Positions 15,432 to 24,545 of a DNA stretch of 64,000 nucleotides are shown here, piece by piece; position 1 is the first letter of the stretch; the number at the start of each line of letters is the position of its first letter. The translations under genes were made by a program, and so were the position numbers. This DNA is from Rhodoferax sp. (GTDB lineage Bacteria > Pseudomonadota > Gammaproteobacteria > Burkholderiales > Burkholderiaceae_C). Location: assembly GCA_031291295.1 (NCBI GenBank), contig JARLJI010000116.1, forward strand, positions 248,001 to 312,000, in the 5' to 3' direction. Below the pieces are notes generated by a model. That model searched no databases. It was not told the DNA's origin and worked only from the letters and a program-made list of their open reading frames with translations.

Positions 15432-16238
15432 TCAATGGTGGCCATCTCCCTGGATGGCCTTGCTGATCTTGGCTGCGGTGTCGACGGTTAGCTCGATCAG
15501 GGGAGCAATTTCTCGCTCCTTGAGGCTGGAGAGGCGGCGACCGATAGTAAAGCTGCCAGCGACGCCCTTGGTGTGCATGATGGGCGCCGAGATCCCGTAG
15601 GTGTCGGGGTTGATTTCACCCGGTGCGGCAAAGTATCCCGCCTGACGGATTAGCTTCATCTTGCGGTTGAAATCCTGCCAGTCCTGTCCCAGGCCGGCTC
15701 GGACGATGTCGGCGCCATGATCGAGCATCAGCTCCTTCAATTGACGTTGGGGCAGATGTGCCAGGATGATGCGCGATGGCCCGCCACGAAACAGAGGAAA
15801 CGGTCGCCCACGGTCGTAGCCCGAAGGAATGTCCTTGTCGACTCGCACGTCATGGAGGCAGAGCACGTGGTCACCATAGAAGCTGCATAGCAGTTGTATG
15901 CCTGCTGCCTGCTTGCGGATCGCATTCATCAGCGGTGGACCGGCCTGCAGCAGCGGGTCATTGAGCCGAATCTGCCGGTCCAGTTGGATGATCCGCGGAC
16001 CAAGCACGTAGGCCCCCGCATTGAGTGACGCCAGGAAGCCAGCGTCCGTCAGGGTCTTGGCATAGCGGTAAGCGGTCGTGCGCGCCAAGCCGAGCTTTTT
16101 CGCGATGCCTTCGACAGTCCAGCTTGGCGCTGTCTCCGTGAAGAGATCCATCACCCCGAGCACACGCTCGGAACTGCTCTGCGTCGTCGCTGGCTGGATT
16201 TCGTCGGCCTCTGGCCGGTTTGTGGTCTTGGTCGCCAT
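15432..16238 (-). CDS. IclR-family transcriptional regulator
   Basis: A 268-residue IclR protein. The winged helix covers about 22-85 (SSERVLGVMDLFTE, SWTVEGIAKKLGLARTTAYRYAKTLTDAGFL) and the GAF-like effector domain runs from about 95 to 260 (ISAPIMHTKGVAGSFTIG, SLKEREIAPLIEL). IclR proteins commonly control neighbouring catabolic genes and bind aromatic or oxo-acid effectors. It is divergent from the gene at 16684. The 445-bp gap between them contains an inverted repeat (16360-16387) that may be its site. Start is the ATG at 16238; a good ribosome site is not obvious. Confidence 0.9.
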   Translation of the reverse strand: MATKTTNRPEADEIQPATTQSSSERVLGVMDLFTETAPSWTVEGIAKKLGLARTTAYRYAKTLTDAGFLASLNAGAYVLGPRIIQLDRQIRLNDPLLQAGPPLMNAIRKQAAGIQLLCSFYGDHVLCLHDVRVDKDIPSGYDRGRPFPLFRGGPSRIILAHLPQRQLKELMLDHGADIVRAGLGQDWQDFNRKMKLIRQAGYFAAPGEINPDTYGISAPIMHTKGVAGSFTIGRRLSSLKEREIAPLIELTVDTAAKISKAIQGDGHH

Positions 16239-16359
16239 ATGGTGAATGTGATAGGGGTAGGGTGGCGAAAAAGGGTCAGCTTTGCCTGTCGGCCCACCGA
16301 ATTATCACTCCTGTAGGTCGAGATGAATCCACAACAGAAGAAAATGGATTTATCCTCTG

Positions 16360-16387
16360 TATAGGGAAAACGATAGTAATCCCTATA
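16360..16387. promoter_or_regulatory. Inverted repeat in the IclR divergent region
   Basis: TATAGGGA (16360-16367) and TCCCTATA (16380-16387) are perfect 8-bp arms around a 12-bp centre. Within 30 bp downstream there are further GGA/TCC half-sites (ATGGAAC, ATATCCATGG). The AT-rich stretch lies between the divergent iclR and the RDHSWG-protein gene. It is a plausible operator for the IclR regulator; the rest of 16239-16683 shows no gene. Confidence 0.45.
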
Positions 16388-16683
16388 TATGGAACTATTG
16401 CATATATCCATGGTTTGGAAATAACATAGAGCCATGCCTTGATTCAAGCGCTGTTTGGAAGGCCCCGCTCCCGTCGGGCTGGCCATGCAGGGCGAGAACT
16501 GAGGTGTGTTGATGGGTGGTGCCTTAAGTGCCTTGAGAGAGGCCCGGGGGCATGCACCTTTCGAGATCCAGTTGACCTCGTTCCTGTCCTTTATGCCGGT
16601 TGACGACACGCACAAGCGTCGTCATCGCAGTTGTGACGGTTGACGAAGGCCAGACCCATCAAACCGAACCTGAGCACCGAAAA

Positions 16684-17688
16684 ATGATCACTGCACAAGA
16701 CCTGGAATACCACCACACCGAGACCGACGACTACACTTGGGCCGAGACCTACTACATCCCCATCTCGGTTCCAGAGGAGCGCCTGTTTGCGCATGTCTAC
16801 GTTGTCACCCGCCCCGTGCTGGGCACCATGTCCAACGACATCCGGGTCATGGGTGCGGTCAGCAATACCGAGTTCGAACTGCTCTCCGTCGACACCCGGT
16901 ACCACCTGCCGCTTCCCGAGCGCTTCTCTCACATTCATGCGCCCAATGGCCTGAGCGTGAAGGCGGTGAACGCACCGCGTGACTACCGCATCGACTATGT
17001 CGGTAGCGACGGCACCGAAATTCATGTTGACTACATCGGGATCATGCAGCCCTTCGACATCCATGACCGCGACGAGAACCCTCTCGCGGGCAAGACCGAG
17101 GCGGAGCAACTCGCGAGCACCTCGATGGGCAGCGGCTACAAGGGCCACTACGACATGCACGCACGGGTCAAGGGAACCTTGAAGGTGCGCGGCAAGGAAT
17201 ACAAGGTCGACATCGTCGACCGCATGAACCACAGCTGGGGCCCGCGACCCGAGATGGACATCCCGCCGATGAATTCGGTCTGGGCCCAGTTCGGCGAAGA
17301 ACTTGGCTTCCGCTTCCACATGCACCTTGATCCCAGCAAGCCGGCAGGCCAGGACCAGAAGTTCGCCCACGGCTACCTGCTGGACAAGGGCAAGGTCTAT
17401 GGGCTCGTGGACCTGCAGATGACAACCACCCGGGTCGGCATCGTTCCGTTCTCGATCGACGTCGTCGCCACCGACGAGCGCGGCAACAAGTACCAGTTGC
17501 GCGGCACGCCGCTGGCCGGCGCCCCTTGGCGGGCCTACTCGACCTGCATCTGCTGGATTGGCCTGATCCGCTGGGAGCACGCGGGGATGATCGGTCATGG
17601 ATCGCTCCAGGAGAACCACTCGTTGCCGGTCGAAAGCAAGCTGAGGGGTCGCCGCTGGACGGACCCCATCCCTGCCCTGACGGCCTGA
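16684..17688 (+). CDS. RDHSWG-motif protein (DUF7064-like), unknown role
   Basis: This 334-residue protein is all-beta in character, with DIRVMGAVSNTEFELL, RVKGTLKVRGKEYKVDIVDRMNHSWGPRPEM and FRFHMHLDPSKP. The NHSWGPR stretch matches the DHSWGxR core of a lipocalin-like family often found beside CoA ligases and phosphotransferases in degraders of terpenoids, steroids or aromatics. I know of no established reaction. A broken relative lies at 34136-35236 (DHSWGVRAEM). ATG 16684 is chosen because residues before it do not fit the family; a longer frame starts at 16600. It probably forms a unit with the phosphotransferase that follows 86 bp later. Confidence 0.6.
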   Translation: MITAQDLEYHHTETDDYTWAETYYIPISVPEERLFAHVYVVTRPVLGTMSNDIRVMGAVSNTEFELLSVDTRYHLPLPERFSHIHAPNGLSVKAVNAPRDYRIDYVGSDGTEIHVDYIGIMQPFDIHDRDENPLAGKTEAEQLASTSMGSGYKGHYDMHARVKGTLKVRGKEYKVDIVDRMNHSWGPRPEMDIPPMNSVWAQFGEELGFRFHMHLDPSKPAGQDQKFAHGYLLDKGKVYGLVDLQMTTTRVGIVPFSIDVVATDERGNKYQLRGTPLAGAPWRAYSTCICWIGLIRWEHAGMIGHGSLQENHSLPVESKLRGRRWTDPIPALTA

Positions 17689-17774
17689 GCCGACTGTCGA
17701 TAGGCAGCGACTCGAGGCTCCCTCGGTTACGGATGGCCTCGAGCCGTAAATTCATGCACCTGGAAGGAGGAACC

Positions 17775-19043
17775 ATGCAAGTTCTCGAAACACCGCGGCG
17801 ACAAGACTTGCGGTCTGGCGGTCTGTTCGTGCCGGCAGCCGACGATGCAGCTGATCGGATGCGCGATACGCCAACGGAGGAGTTCAGCGCGACCGTGCGG
17901 GCTGCATACCCGACCGAGGCTGAGTACGACCTCATGCTGACCCGAAAGATGCGCCGTCGGGCCAGTGGCCGATACCGGATACCGACTCCTGAAGAGATGT
18001 CCGGCTACGTCCGCAGCTTTCTCTCGGATCACGTCAAGGGCGGCTTCACCCTGTCCGACGAACGCTGGCTGACAGGGGGCGCATCGAAGCTCCAGTTCGG
18101 CTTCACGCTGCACTGGAATGACCCCGAGGTAGGTCAGACCTCCACGTCCTTGGTGGTGCGGATGGAGCCGGCAGAATCACTCAACGCCACAAGCCGCCGG
18201 CGCGAGCACCAGATCATCACAGCTGTCGCCAAGGTCGTGCCGGTGCCGAGGACTTACTGGGTGGACCCCGACGGTAAATGGTTCCCTGAACCAGCCATCG
18301 TCTACGGGTTCATCCAAGGGACTGCGAAACCGTCGGACGACAGACAAAGAGTCAGCGGGACCGGCACCCGGTTTGGGCCCGAACTGCGCGCGCAACTGGC
18401 GCCCCAGTTCATGCAACACCTTGCCGCGATCCACACCTTCGACTGGTCGGACGCACAGCTCGACGCCTTCGACGTCCCAGCGGTCGGCACGACGCAGTCA
18501 GCTCTTTGGCAGCTCAACCGCGTGCGGCGTGTCTGGGAGGAGGACCGCGGCGAGGACTATCCGCTGATCGAGTACGCCGCCAACTGGCTGGAGGATAACT
18601 TGCCGGAGACGGACAAGGTCAGCGTCCTTCATGGAGACTACCGCAGCGGCAACTTCCTGTTCGACGAAAAGGCGGGTCGGATCACCGGCTGGCTGGATTG
18701 GGAGCGCGGCTACCTCGGTGACCGCCACCGCGATCTGGCCTATACAGCCACACGGCTGTTTGGCAACCTCGCCGAGGACGGCAAGACCTTTCTGGTGAGC
18801 GGTCTGGTTCCACTGGAACAGTTCTTCGAGGATTACGCGCGCCTGTCGGGGCTGTCCGTCGATCCCCGCAAACTCCACTACTACCGCGTCTTCAACACAT
18901 ACCAACTCATGGTGTCGAGCATGGCGTCATCCTACCGGGTAGTGCGCCTGGGTAAGTCGCACCAGGACGTGCTGCTGGCATTTGTCGAGGGGGCCGTCTG
19001 CTCGCTGGGAGACGAGTTGCTGACGTCACTGGAGAACTACTGA
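17775..19043 (+). CDS. Aminoglycoside-phosphotransferase-fold kinase
   Basis: A 422-residue APH/ecdysteroid-kinase-like protein. The N-lobe has WLTGGASKLQFGF and a VVRMEP strand with the expected basic residue changed to Arg. The catalytic loop is VLHGDYRSGNFLFDE (about 290-304) and the metal motif is ITGWLDWERGYLGDRHRDLAY. Such proteins phosphorylate small hydroxylated molecules. In catabolic clusters they often stand next to acyl-CoA dehydrogenases and may activate an alcohol for elimination, but the substrate here is unknown. ATG 17775 follows GGAAGGAGGAACC, an excellent site. Its stop overlaps the next start by one base (TGATG). Confidence 0.8.
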   Translation: MQVLETPRRQDLRSGGLFVPAADDAADRMRDTPTEEFSATVRAAYPTEAEYDLMLTRKMRRRASGRYRIPTPEEMSGYVRSFLSDHVKGGFTLSDERWLTGGASKLQFGFTLHWNDPEVGQTSTSLVVRMEPAESLNATSRRREHQIITAVAKVVPVPRTYWVDPDGKWFPEPAIVYGFIQGTAKPSDDRQRVSGTGTRFGPELRAQLAPQFMQHLAAIHTFDWSDAQLDAFDVPAVGTTQSALWQLNRVRRVWEEDRGEDYPLIEYAANWLEDNLPETDKVSVLHGDYRSGNFLFDEKAGRITGWLDWERGYLGDRHRDLAYTATRLFGNLAEDGKTFLVSGLVPLEQFFEDYARLSGLSVDPRKLHYYRVFNTYQLMVSSMASSYRVVRLGKSHQDVLLAFVEGAVCSLGDELLTSLENY

Positions 19044-19597
19044 TGGCTGATCGAACCGTGAATGGGATTAGGGGCTGCATCAACTCGCTCGACATGACCG
19101 TTGGCCCCTGCGTGGAGCAGGCAAGCAACTCGCTGGCGCGCGAGCAGGTCGCGCTGATGATGAAGTACCTGACCTTTGTTTCGAAACGCGTGAATCTGAT
19201 CGGTGACCGCGTCCGATTCGAACTGGGGTGGTATGTCGAGATGGGCACAGGCGTCGCCGAGGCGATGCAGCGCTTCGGACAGGACACGTCGGAGTTGGTG
19301 GACCTGTGCGACCGGGGCAAGGGATCGTTGGCTTTGGCCGGAGCAAGGCAGGTGGAGCTGGAGGCGGTCTCGTCTGTCCTGCGAACGGAAGTCAGTCGCA
19401 TCCTTCGCACCTTGGCCGGCGGTTGTCAGGCCCTGCGCAAGGCGGTTCATGCGGTCGTAGTCGCCTGCAGTCGCCCGCTCATCGAGTTCCAGCGCTCCTG
19501 GTTTGCACCACAGGCTTGGGAGTCGAATGCGGACCAACTGCCCGACGTGGAGACGTTGCTGGCCAAGCCTGCGCCGAGCGCGCACGCGCCGATCTGA
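19043..19597 (+). CDS. Helical protein of unknown function (184 aa)
   Basis: Coupled by TGATG to the phosphotransferase gene. The product looks mostly alpha-helical, with long stretches such as EQASNSLAREQVALMMKYLTFV and EAVSSVLRTEVSRILRTLAGG, no signal peptide and no membrane segment. It ends in a Pro/Ala-rich tail. I recognise no domain. Overlap with the kinase gene suggests a partner role, for example a small subunit or a dedicated accessory protein of the same modification step. Confidence 0.6.
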   Translation: MADRTVNGIRGCINSLDMTVGPCVEQASNSLAREQVALMMKYLTFVSKRVNLIGDRVRFELGWYVEMGTGVAEAMQRFGQDTSELVDLCDRGKGSLALAGARQVELEAVSSVLRTEVSRILRTLAGGCQALRKAVHAVVVACSRPLIEFQRSWFAPQAWESNADQLPDVETLLAKPAPSAHAPI

Positions 19598-19862
19598 TCG
19601 GAACAGACCTCTTGACTCTTCGCAACTAGTCATGAACATATGCCAAACGAAGCGGCAGGGAGCTCACGAAACCCATGCGAAAGGAGGTCAGACGCAACTC
19701 CTTCTTCCTGACCCAACCACTTTCCCATAGATGGTGAGAACCTGAATTCATGCGCAAGAGGAGATTGAAATGATTCGACTTTCGGGTCTTCGCCCCCCCC
19801 CATCTACTTTGGGCACACTTCGTAGCGCTAACCCACTAACAGGCAATAACAGGAGATAAGCA

Positions 19863-21071
19863 ATGATGACCAGTCAAACTCGCCGCCGCCTGGCGCTCGG
19901 TGTAGCCGCCAGCACCCTGGCTTTTATGACCTCGTTCGCCCTGGCGCAGGGCCAGGGTCCGATCAAGTTAGGTGTCGTGAACATCGACTCGGGCCCGTTT
20001 GCCTTGAACGGGGCGTATATCAATGACGGCGCGACGTTCGCCGTCGAATCGTTGAATGCCCAGGGCGGTGCGCTGGGTCGCAAGTACGAGCTTGTTATTC
20101 AGAATCATGCCGGGACGCCGGCCACTGCCATGGCAGCCGCGGCCAAGTTGGTTGAGCAGGGGGGCGTCTCGTTCTTCACAGGCTTGAACGCTTCGAGCAC
20201 CGCACTTGCCATCACCGCCAAGGTGGCGGGGATGAATGCCCTGTTTCTGGATGCTACTGCCACCAGTGACGACCTCACCGGTAAGAACTGCAACAAGAAC
20301 TACTTCCGAATCGACACGAGCGACAGCATGGTCATGAACGGCCTGCGCGCGCAGCTCCAGGCGAGCGGGATCAAGTCCTGGGACCTGCTCATGGCGGACT
20401 ATGCGGTCGGCCATGACTACGCCAAGAAGTTTGCCGCACTGGTCCAGGACAATGGAGGTACGATTGAGAAGACGATCTTCGCTTCGATGTCCGCCACCGA
20501 TCTCGGCTCCTACATCTCACAGTTGAACGCCAAGCCCGCGGAGGGACTGGCGATGCTGTACCCGAGTTCCGCCGGCAATGCGTTCGCCAAGCAGCAGCGG
20601 GCGTTCGGCCTGTTCGCAAAGTACAAGACCGTTTTATCGGCCAGCACGGTCAACGAAGTGCTGCTGAGCGGACAAGGCGACAGCACGGTCGGTGTGTACG
20701 GCACACAGAGCTACTTCTGGTCGATGCCCGGGGAGCAAAACGCCGCATTCGTGAAAGCATTTGAGGGCCGCTTCAAGCGCAAGCCGACGTACCTGGACGT
20801 GGACGCATACCTGGCGTTCGAATTGCTGCACAACGCCATCCTTAAGGCGAAGTCCACGGATGTTGATGCGGTGCGCTCGGCTTTGGCTGGACTCAAAGCG
20901 AGGACCGTCGTGGGTGATGTCGAGATGCGGGCTGCAGATCATCAATTGCTGCGTCCCCTGCTTTTCATGCAGGCGGTCAAGGCAGGCGAAGGCAAGGCAG
21001 AGATGGCATTGCGGGGGGTTGAGCCCCTTGCCAAGGTGACTGCGCCGGTCAGCCCCGAGTGCAAGCTCTAG
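19863..21071 (+). CDS. LivK-type ABC solute-binding protein
   Basis: A 402-residue periplasmic binding protein (Peripla_BP_6, type 1 fold). The signal peptide runs to about residue 28 (RRRLALGVAASTLAFM..FALAQG). The mature part reads IKLGVVNIDSGPFALNG, NAQGGALGRKYELVIQNHAGTPA, FFTGLNASSTALAIT and DYAVGHDYAKKFA. No transporter genes are adjacent, so it would need permease and ATPase from elsewhere, perhaps the Liv set at 44975-48279. It is closely related to the binding protein at 48300 (shared DDLTGKNC, NYFRI, LSASxVNE). Start ATG 19863 follows AGGAGATAAGC. A terminator follows at 21106. Confidence 0.92.
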   Translation: MMTSQTRRRLALGVAASTLAFMTSFALAQGQGPIKLGVVNIDSGPFALNGAYINDGATFAVESLNAQGGALGRKYELVIQNHAGTPATAMAAAAKLVEQGGVSFFTGLNASSTALAITAKVAGMNALFLDATATSDDLTGKNCNKNYFRIDTSDSMVMNGLRAQLQASGIKSWDLLMADYAVGHDYAKKFAALVQDNGGTIEKTIFASMSATDLGSYISQLNAKPAEGLAMLYPSSAGNAFAKQQRAFGLFAKYKTVLSASTVNEVLLSGQGDSTVGVYGTQSYFWSMPGEQNAAFVKAFEGRFKRKPTYLDVDAYLAFELLHNAILKAKSTDVDAVRSALAGLKARTVVGDVEMRAADHQLLRPLLFMQAVKAGEGKAEMALRGVEPLAKVTAPVSPECKL

Positions 21072-21105
21072 TAGATTGCCATTTCCACAGATACTTTGAC
21101 ATGCA

Positions 21106-21138
21106 ATGAGCCCACGCTGACGGGCTCATCGGTTTTCC
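21106..21138 (+). terminator. Rho-independent terminator after the binding protein
   Basis: ATGAGCCC (21106-21113) pairs perfectly with GGGCTCAT (21122-21129) across an 8-base loop and is followed by CGGTTTTCC. It ends the 19863 transcript about 35 bp after the stop codon. The T run is short, so efficiency is uncertain. Confidence 0.6.
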
Positions 21139-21241
21139 TATCGCTTTTCCTGTCGCCATTCTTGGCCTTCAAGGAGTGATTTCTTGGACTTGTCCCAACT
21201 CTTCAACGGCAAATCTCCTCTTGATTCATACTGAAAAAGAT

Positions 21242-22798
21242 TCAAAGTTTGCGGTTCTGACCGACCCAGTAAGGGTCGCGCAGAACATTCTTCCGCACCT
21301 TGCCCACCGGTGTGACGGGCAGCGGCTCGGCGCGGAACTCCACGCTGCGCGGGCACTTGTAGCCGCCGATGTGTTTGCGGCAGAAAGCGATCAGATCCTC
21401 GGCCGTGGCCGAGGCGCCGTCCTTGAGTACGACGACCGCGTGCACGCTCTCACCCCATTGCTCGCTGGGAATGCCGATCACTGCCGCCTCGCGCACGGCG
21501 GGATGCATGAAGAGTGCACGCTCGACCTCGATTGAATAGACGTTCTCGCCTCCGGTGACGATCATGTCCTTCACACGGTCAGCCACATAGAGGAAGCCAT
21601 CTTCGTCGATCGTGCCGGCGTCACCGGTGTGCATCCAGCCATCGATCAGAACGTCGGCGGTGGCCTGCGGATTGTTCAGGTAGCCCGACATCAGCGTGTC
21701 GCCTCGTACGATGATCTCGCCGAGCGTGTCGGGCGGCGCCATGCTGCCATCGGGCAGCACCACCTTGACCTCAATGCCGGGCGCGGCCTGCCCCGCCGAG
21801 CGCAAGCGCTTGGCCTTAGGGCTCGAGATGATGTGGTCGCGCCAGCGCAGCATGCTCGCGAAGCCGCCAGTCTCGGTCATGCCGAAGATCTGGTAGAAGC
21901 GCCAGCTTGGCAGTTTCTTCATCGCCTGCATCATCAGGGCCTCGGGCATGGGCGAGCCGCCGTAGATGCAAGTCTGCAGGCTGCTCAGGTCGTACCGATC
22001 CAGATCCGGATGGTTGAGTAGCATGTTGATCATTGTCGGCACCAGTACGGCATTAGTGACCTTGTGCTCGCTGATCGCCTGCATCACCAGCAGCGGGTCA
22101 AACTTGGGCAGTGTCACGTGGGTTCCACCCGCCATGGTGATGTACAGCAGTGCGCTCGCACCGGCGAAGTGGAAAAAGCCCGCCACATAGAGGAAGCTCA
22201 GGTCCTCGATCGACGGCAGCATCGCCAGGTAGGTGATCGTGGCCACGAACAGGCCGCGATGCGACATCATCACGCCCTTGGGGTGCGCCGTCGTGCCGCC
22301 GGTGTAGAAGACGACCCACAGGTCCTCGCCGCCGCGATTGGCCGCCTCCATGGGTGTGCTGTCTGCGATCAATGCCTCATAAGACAACATGCCCTCGGGC
22401 GTGGGGCCTTCGCCCATGTAGACTAGCGTCTTCACCCATTCAAGGCGGTCCTGAAGTTCACGGGCCTGGTCGATGAAGCTTTCGTCAACGAAGAGTACGG
22501 ATGCTTTCGAGTCGGTGAGCGCGTACTCGTTCTCGGGCACCGACCAGCGGATGTTCAGCGGCGCGAACGCTCCGCCCGCCCAGGGCACGGCGAAGAAAAG
22601 TTCGATGTAACGGTCGGAGTTCATCGCCAGCGCGGCGACGAAGCGGCCGTCGGCAATGCCCAGTGCGCGCAGCGCCGACGCCAGCCGCGGGACACGCTCG
22701 CCGACTTCGCGCCAGGTGCGGCGCCTCTGACCGCAGATCGTGGCCACGCGATGGGGCTGGCAGGCTATGGCCTGCTTCAGCATTTGGACGCCTTGCAT
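21242..22798 (-). CDS. Medium/long-chain acyl-CoA ligase (AMP-binding)
   Basis: A 518-residue FadD/AMP-ligase. The P-loop is VVFYTGGTTAHPKGVMMSH, the A5 motif QIFGMTE, the A7/A8 region GWMHTGDAGTIDEDGFLYVADRVKDMIVTGGENVYS, and the catalytic Lys lies in PVTPVGKVRKNVLRD. It activates a carboxylic acid to acyl-AMP and then acyl-CoA. ATG 22798 follows GAGGAG; the frame could also open at an upstream TTG. The remnant at 843-1100 is a copy of its end. It converges with the binding-protein gene and diverges from a broken racemase, so it may be a single-gene unit. Substrate unknown. Confidence 0.9.
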   Translation of the reverse strand: MQGVQMLKQAIACQPHRVATICGQRRRTWREVGERVPRLASALRALGIADGRFVAALAMNSDRYIELFFAVPWAGGAFAPLNIRWSVPENEYALTDSKASVLFVDESFIDQARELQDRLEWVKTLVYMGEGPTPEGMLSYEALIADSTPMEAANRGGEDLWVVFYTGGTTAHPKGVMMSHRGLFVATITYLAMLPSIEDLSFLYVAGFFHFAGASALLYITMAGGTHVTLPKFDPLLVMQAISEHKVTNAVLVPTMINMLLNHPDLDRYDLSSLQTCIYGGSPMPEALMMQAMKKLPSWRFYQIFGMTETGGFASMLRWRDHIISSPKAKRLRSAGQAAPGIEVKVVLPDGSMAPPDTLGEIIVRGDTLMSGYLNNPQATADVLIDGWMHTGDAGTIDEDGFLYVADRVKDMIVTGGENVYSIEVERALFMHPAVREAAVIGIPSEQWGESVHAVVVLKDGASATAEDLIAFCRKHIGGYKCPRSVEFRAEPLPVTPVGKVRKNVLRDPYWVGQNRKL

Positions 22799-22939
22799 CT
22801 GATATCTCCTCAATTCTGGTAAAAATCAAGATGGTACGTTAATGTATTATATAGGGGTGCACAACAAGGGATTTCCCGCGACCTTCAAGTCACCGCGCGA
22901 ATCGGCGCTTCCTACCACACGTCTGAGAGGAATGCTCTG

Positions 22940-23745
22940 ATGGGTGGTCCGTAGAACGGAGTTCATGTTTTGGAGCTCGCGGCCGTCGGGCCGGTACCGT
23001 TTGCGGGCGCTCTGCTGGTCGACCTGGGCGCTGACGTGGTTCGGGTGGACAAGGTCCCGACGCCAGGTGTTCCGCCGGACCTGCCGCCACGCTACGACTT
23101 CTACAACCGCAATAAGCGTTCGCCAGCGCTGGACCTCAAGCAGCCCCAAGCGGTGGCGGTCGCGATGGACCTTGTGTCCAAAGTCGATGTGCTCGTCGAG
23201 GGTTTTCGCCCCGGCGTGATTGAGCGCTTGGGACTGGGGCCCGAGCGATGCCTGGCGGCCAATCCGAAGCTCGTGCTCGCGCGCGTGACCGGGTGGGGGC
23301 AAGACGGCCCGCTGGCGCGGGAGGCCGAGCACGGCATCAACCATCTTGCGCTGACGGGTGCGTTGCATGCCATTGGAGAGTTCAGATGTCTGGCCGTTCC
23401 GCCCCTGAATCTGGTCGCTGACCTTGGCGGTGGCGCCATGTACCTGGCCGTGGGCGTGCTGTCCGCGGCCAGGCATGCATGTGACCGGATACGGGTCCGG
23501 TGGTTGACGTGGCCATGGTAGATGGAGTGACCCATCTGATGTTCGCATTCCAGGCATTTCGCCAGCAGGGCACGTGGGTTGACGATCGCGGACGCAACAT
23601 CGTGAATGGCGGCGCGCCCTACTATGGCATGTATGAGACGAGCGGCGGCAAATTTGTGACGGTTGGTGCGATCGAGCCGCATTTTTACGCGCGACTGCTG
23701 GACGTGATGGGACTGACCGGGGGATACCTTGCCCGATCAGAATGA
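22940..23745 (+). pseudogene. Family III CoA-transferase/alpha-methylacyl-CoA racemase, broken
   Basis: ATG 22940 begins MGGP, then TAG at 22952-22954, then NGVHVLELAAVGPVPFAG in the same frame. The intact relative at 51085 shows the expected start MGPLEGVKVVEMAG. The frame continues through VDVLVEGFRPGVIERLGLGP and GWGQDGPLAREAEHGINHLALTGALH, where the racemase HD pair reads HG. It then shifts near 23495 into VVDVAMVDGVTHLMFAF, and runs out at 23745 after MGLTGGYLARSE. The C-terminal ~150 residues are lost, the gap being filled by IS110 debris. At least three separate lesions make it a clear pseudogene. Confidence 0.85.
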
Positions 23746-23799
23746 CCGCGATGCATGTCTTGCGCCAGTTCTGTCCATTGAGAGGCGCCGGAGCATCGG

Positions 23800-24115
23800 C
23801 ACATGAAGGCGCACTGGACGAACACCAGATTTGACGATGTGCGCCACCCGCAACCGGCGCCGCGATTCGGGGGAGACGCCGTCGGCATTGCGCAGGCCGT
23901 ACAGCGCCCGAACATGCGCTTCGTGCCGGTCAAGACCGAGGAGCAGCAGTCGCGGCTGATGGTGCACCGGGCGCGCCAAGACTATGTTGAAGCATGCACC
24001 GCCTGCATCAACCGCATACGAGGCTTGCTCAGTGAGTTCGGCGTGGTGCTGCCGCTGAGGGCCGAGGTGGTGCGCCGCGAGGCGTGCGAGCATCTGGCTG
24101 ACCATGGGCGAAGCG
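23800..24115 (+). pseudogene. IS110-family transposase internal fragment
   Basis: From about 23865 the frame reads GDAVGIAQAVQRPNMRFVPVKTEEQQSRLMVHRARQDYVEACTACINRIRGLLSEFGVVLPLRAEVVRREACEHL. This is the region after the DEDD N-terminal domain in IS110 transposases (normally NDAADAEAICEAVQRPNMRFVPVK). The NDAxDA metal motif is damaged (GGDAVGIA), and both ends are missing. It cut the 3' part of the racemase gene. Confidence 0.8.
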
Positions 24116-24545
24116 TTCAAGCTGCCGGCGTTAGGGGTTCTGCATGCTCAGCAACCTGCAGCTTGCCTACCGGATCTCGATGAACCGGATCACCGCTCCA
24201 CCGCGACCGAACCTGTTTCCACCACCGCGTGAAGTGCAAAAGCGTTGATGAGTAAAGGTTGGACCTGCGCAGGAAGTGACCGATTAGGGCTAGGAGCAAA
24301 TGGCGTGGCTGGTAACTGCATAACAAGCTCGATCAGCGAAAGGGTCTCCTGCGCGCGTCTTTCATCAGGGTCCGCAGTCCAAGGCTGCTTGCAAGATGAC
24401 CGGTTGCGGTTTCTCCAGTCCGCACCCTTTACCTGAATTCAGCGCACCTCGCACTGTATCGGTGGCCTCCAAATCAGGGCCTGAAATTGCTTGATAAATG
24501 GGGAAGCCCTTGTAGTAGTCCTAAGCGTCACTGCGCCGCGCTGAC
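24116..24545. other. Gene-free stretch with insertion debris
   Basis: About 430 bases between the IS110 fragment and the reductase gene. Only short frames with no resemblance to known families occur (for example a 69-codon minus-strand frame at 24117-24326). It may hold the remains of further insertion sequences, but I cannot name any. No terminator or RNA gene is evident. Confidence 0.4.
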
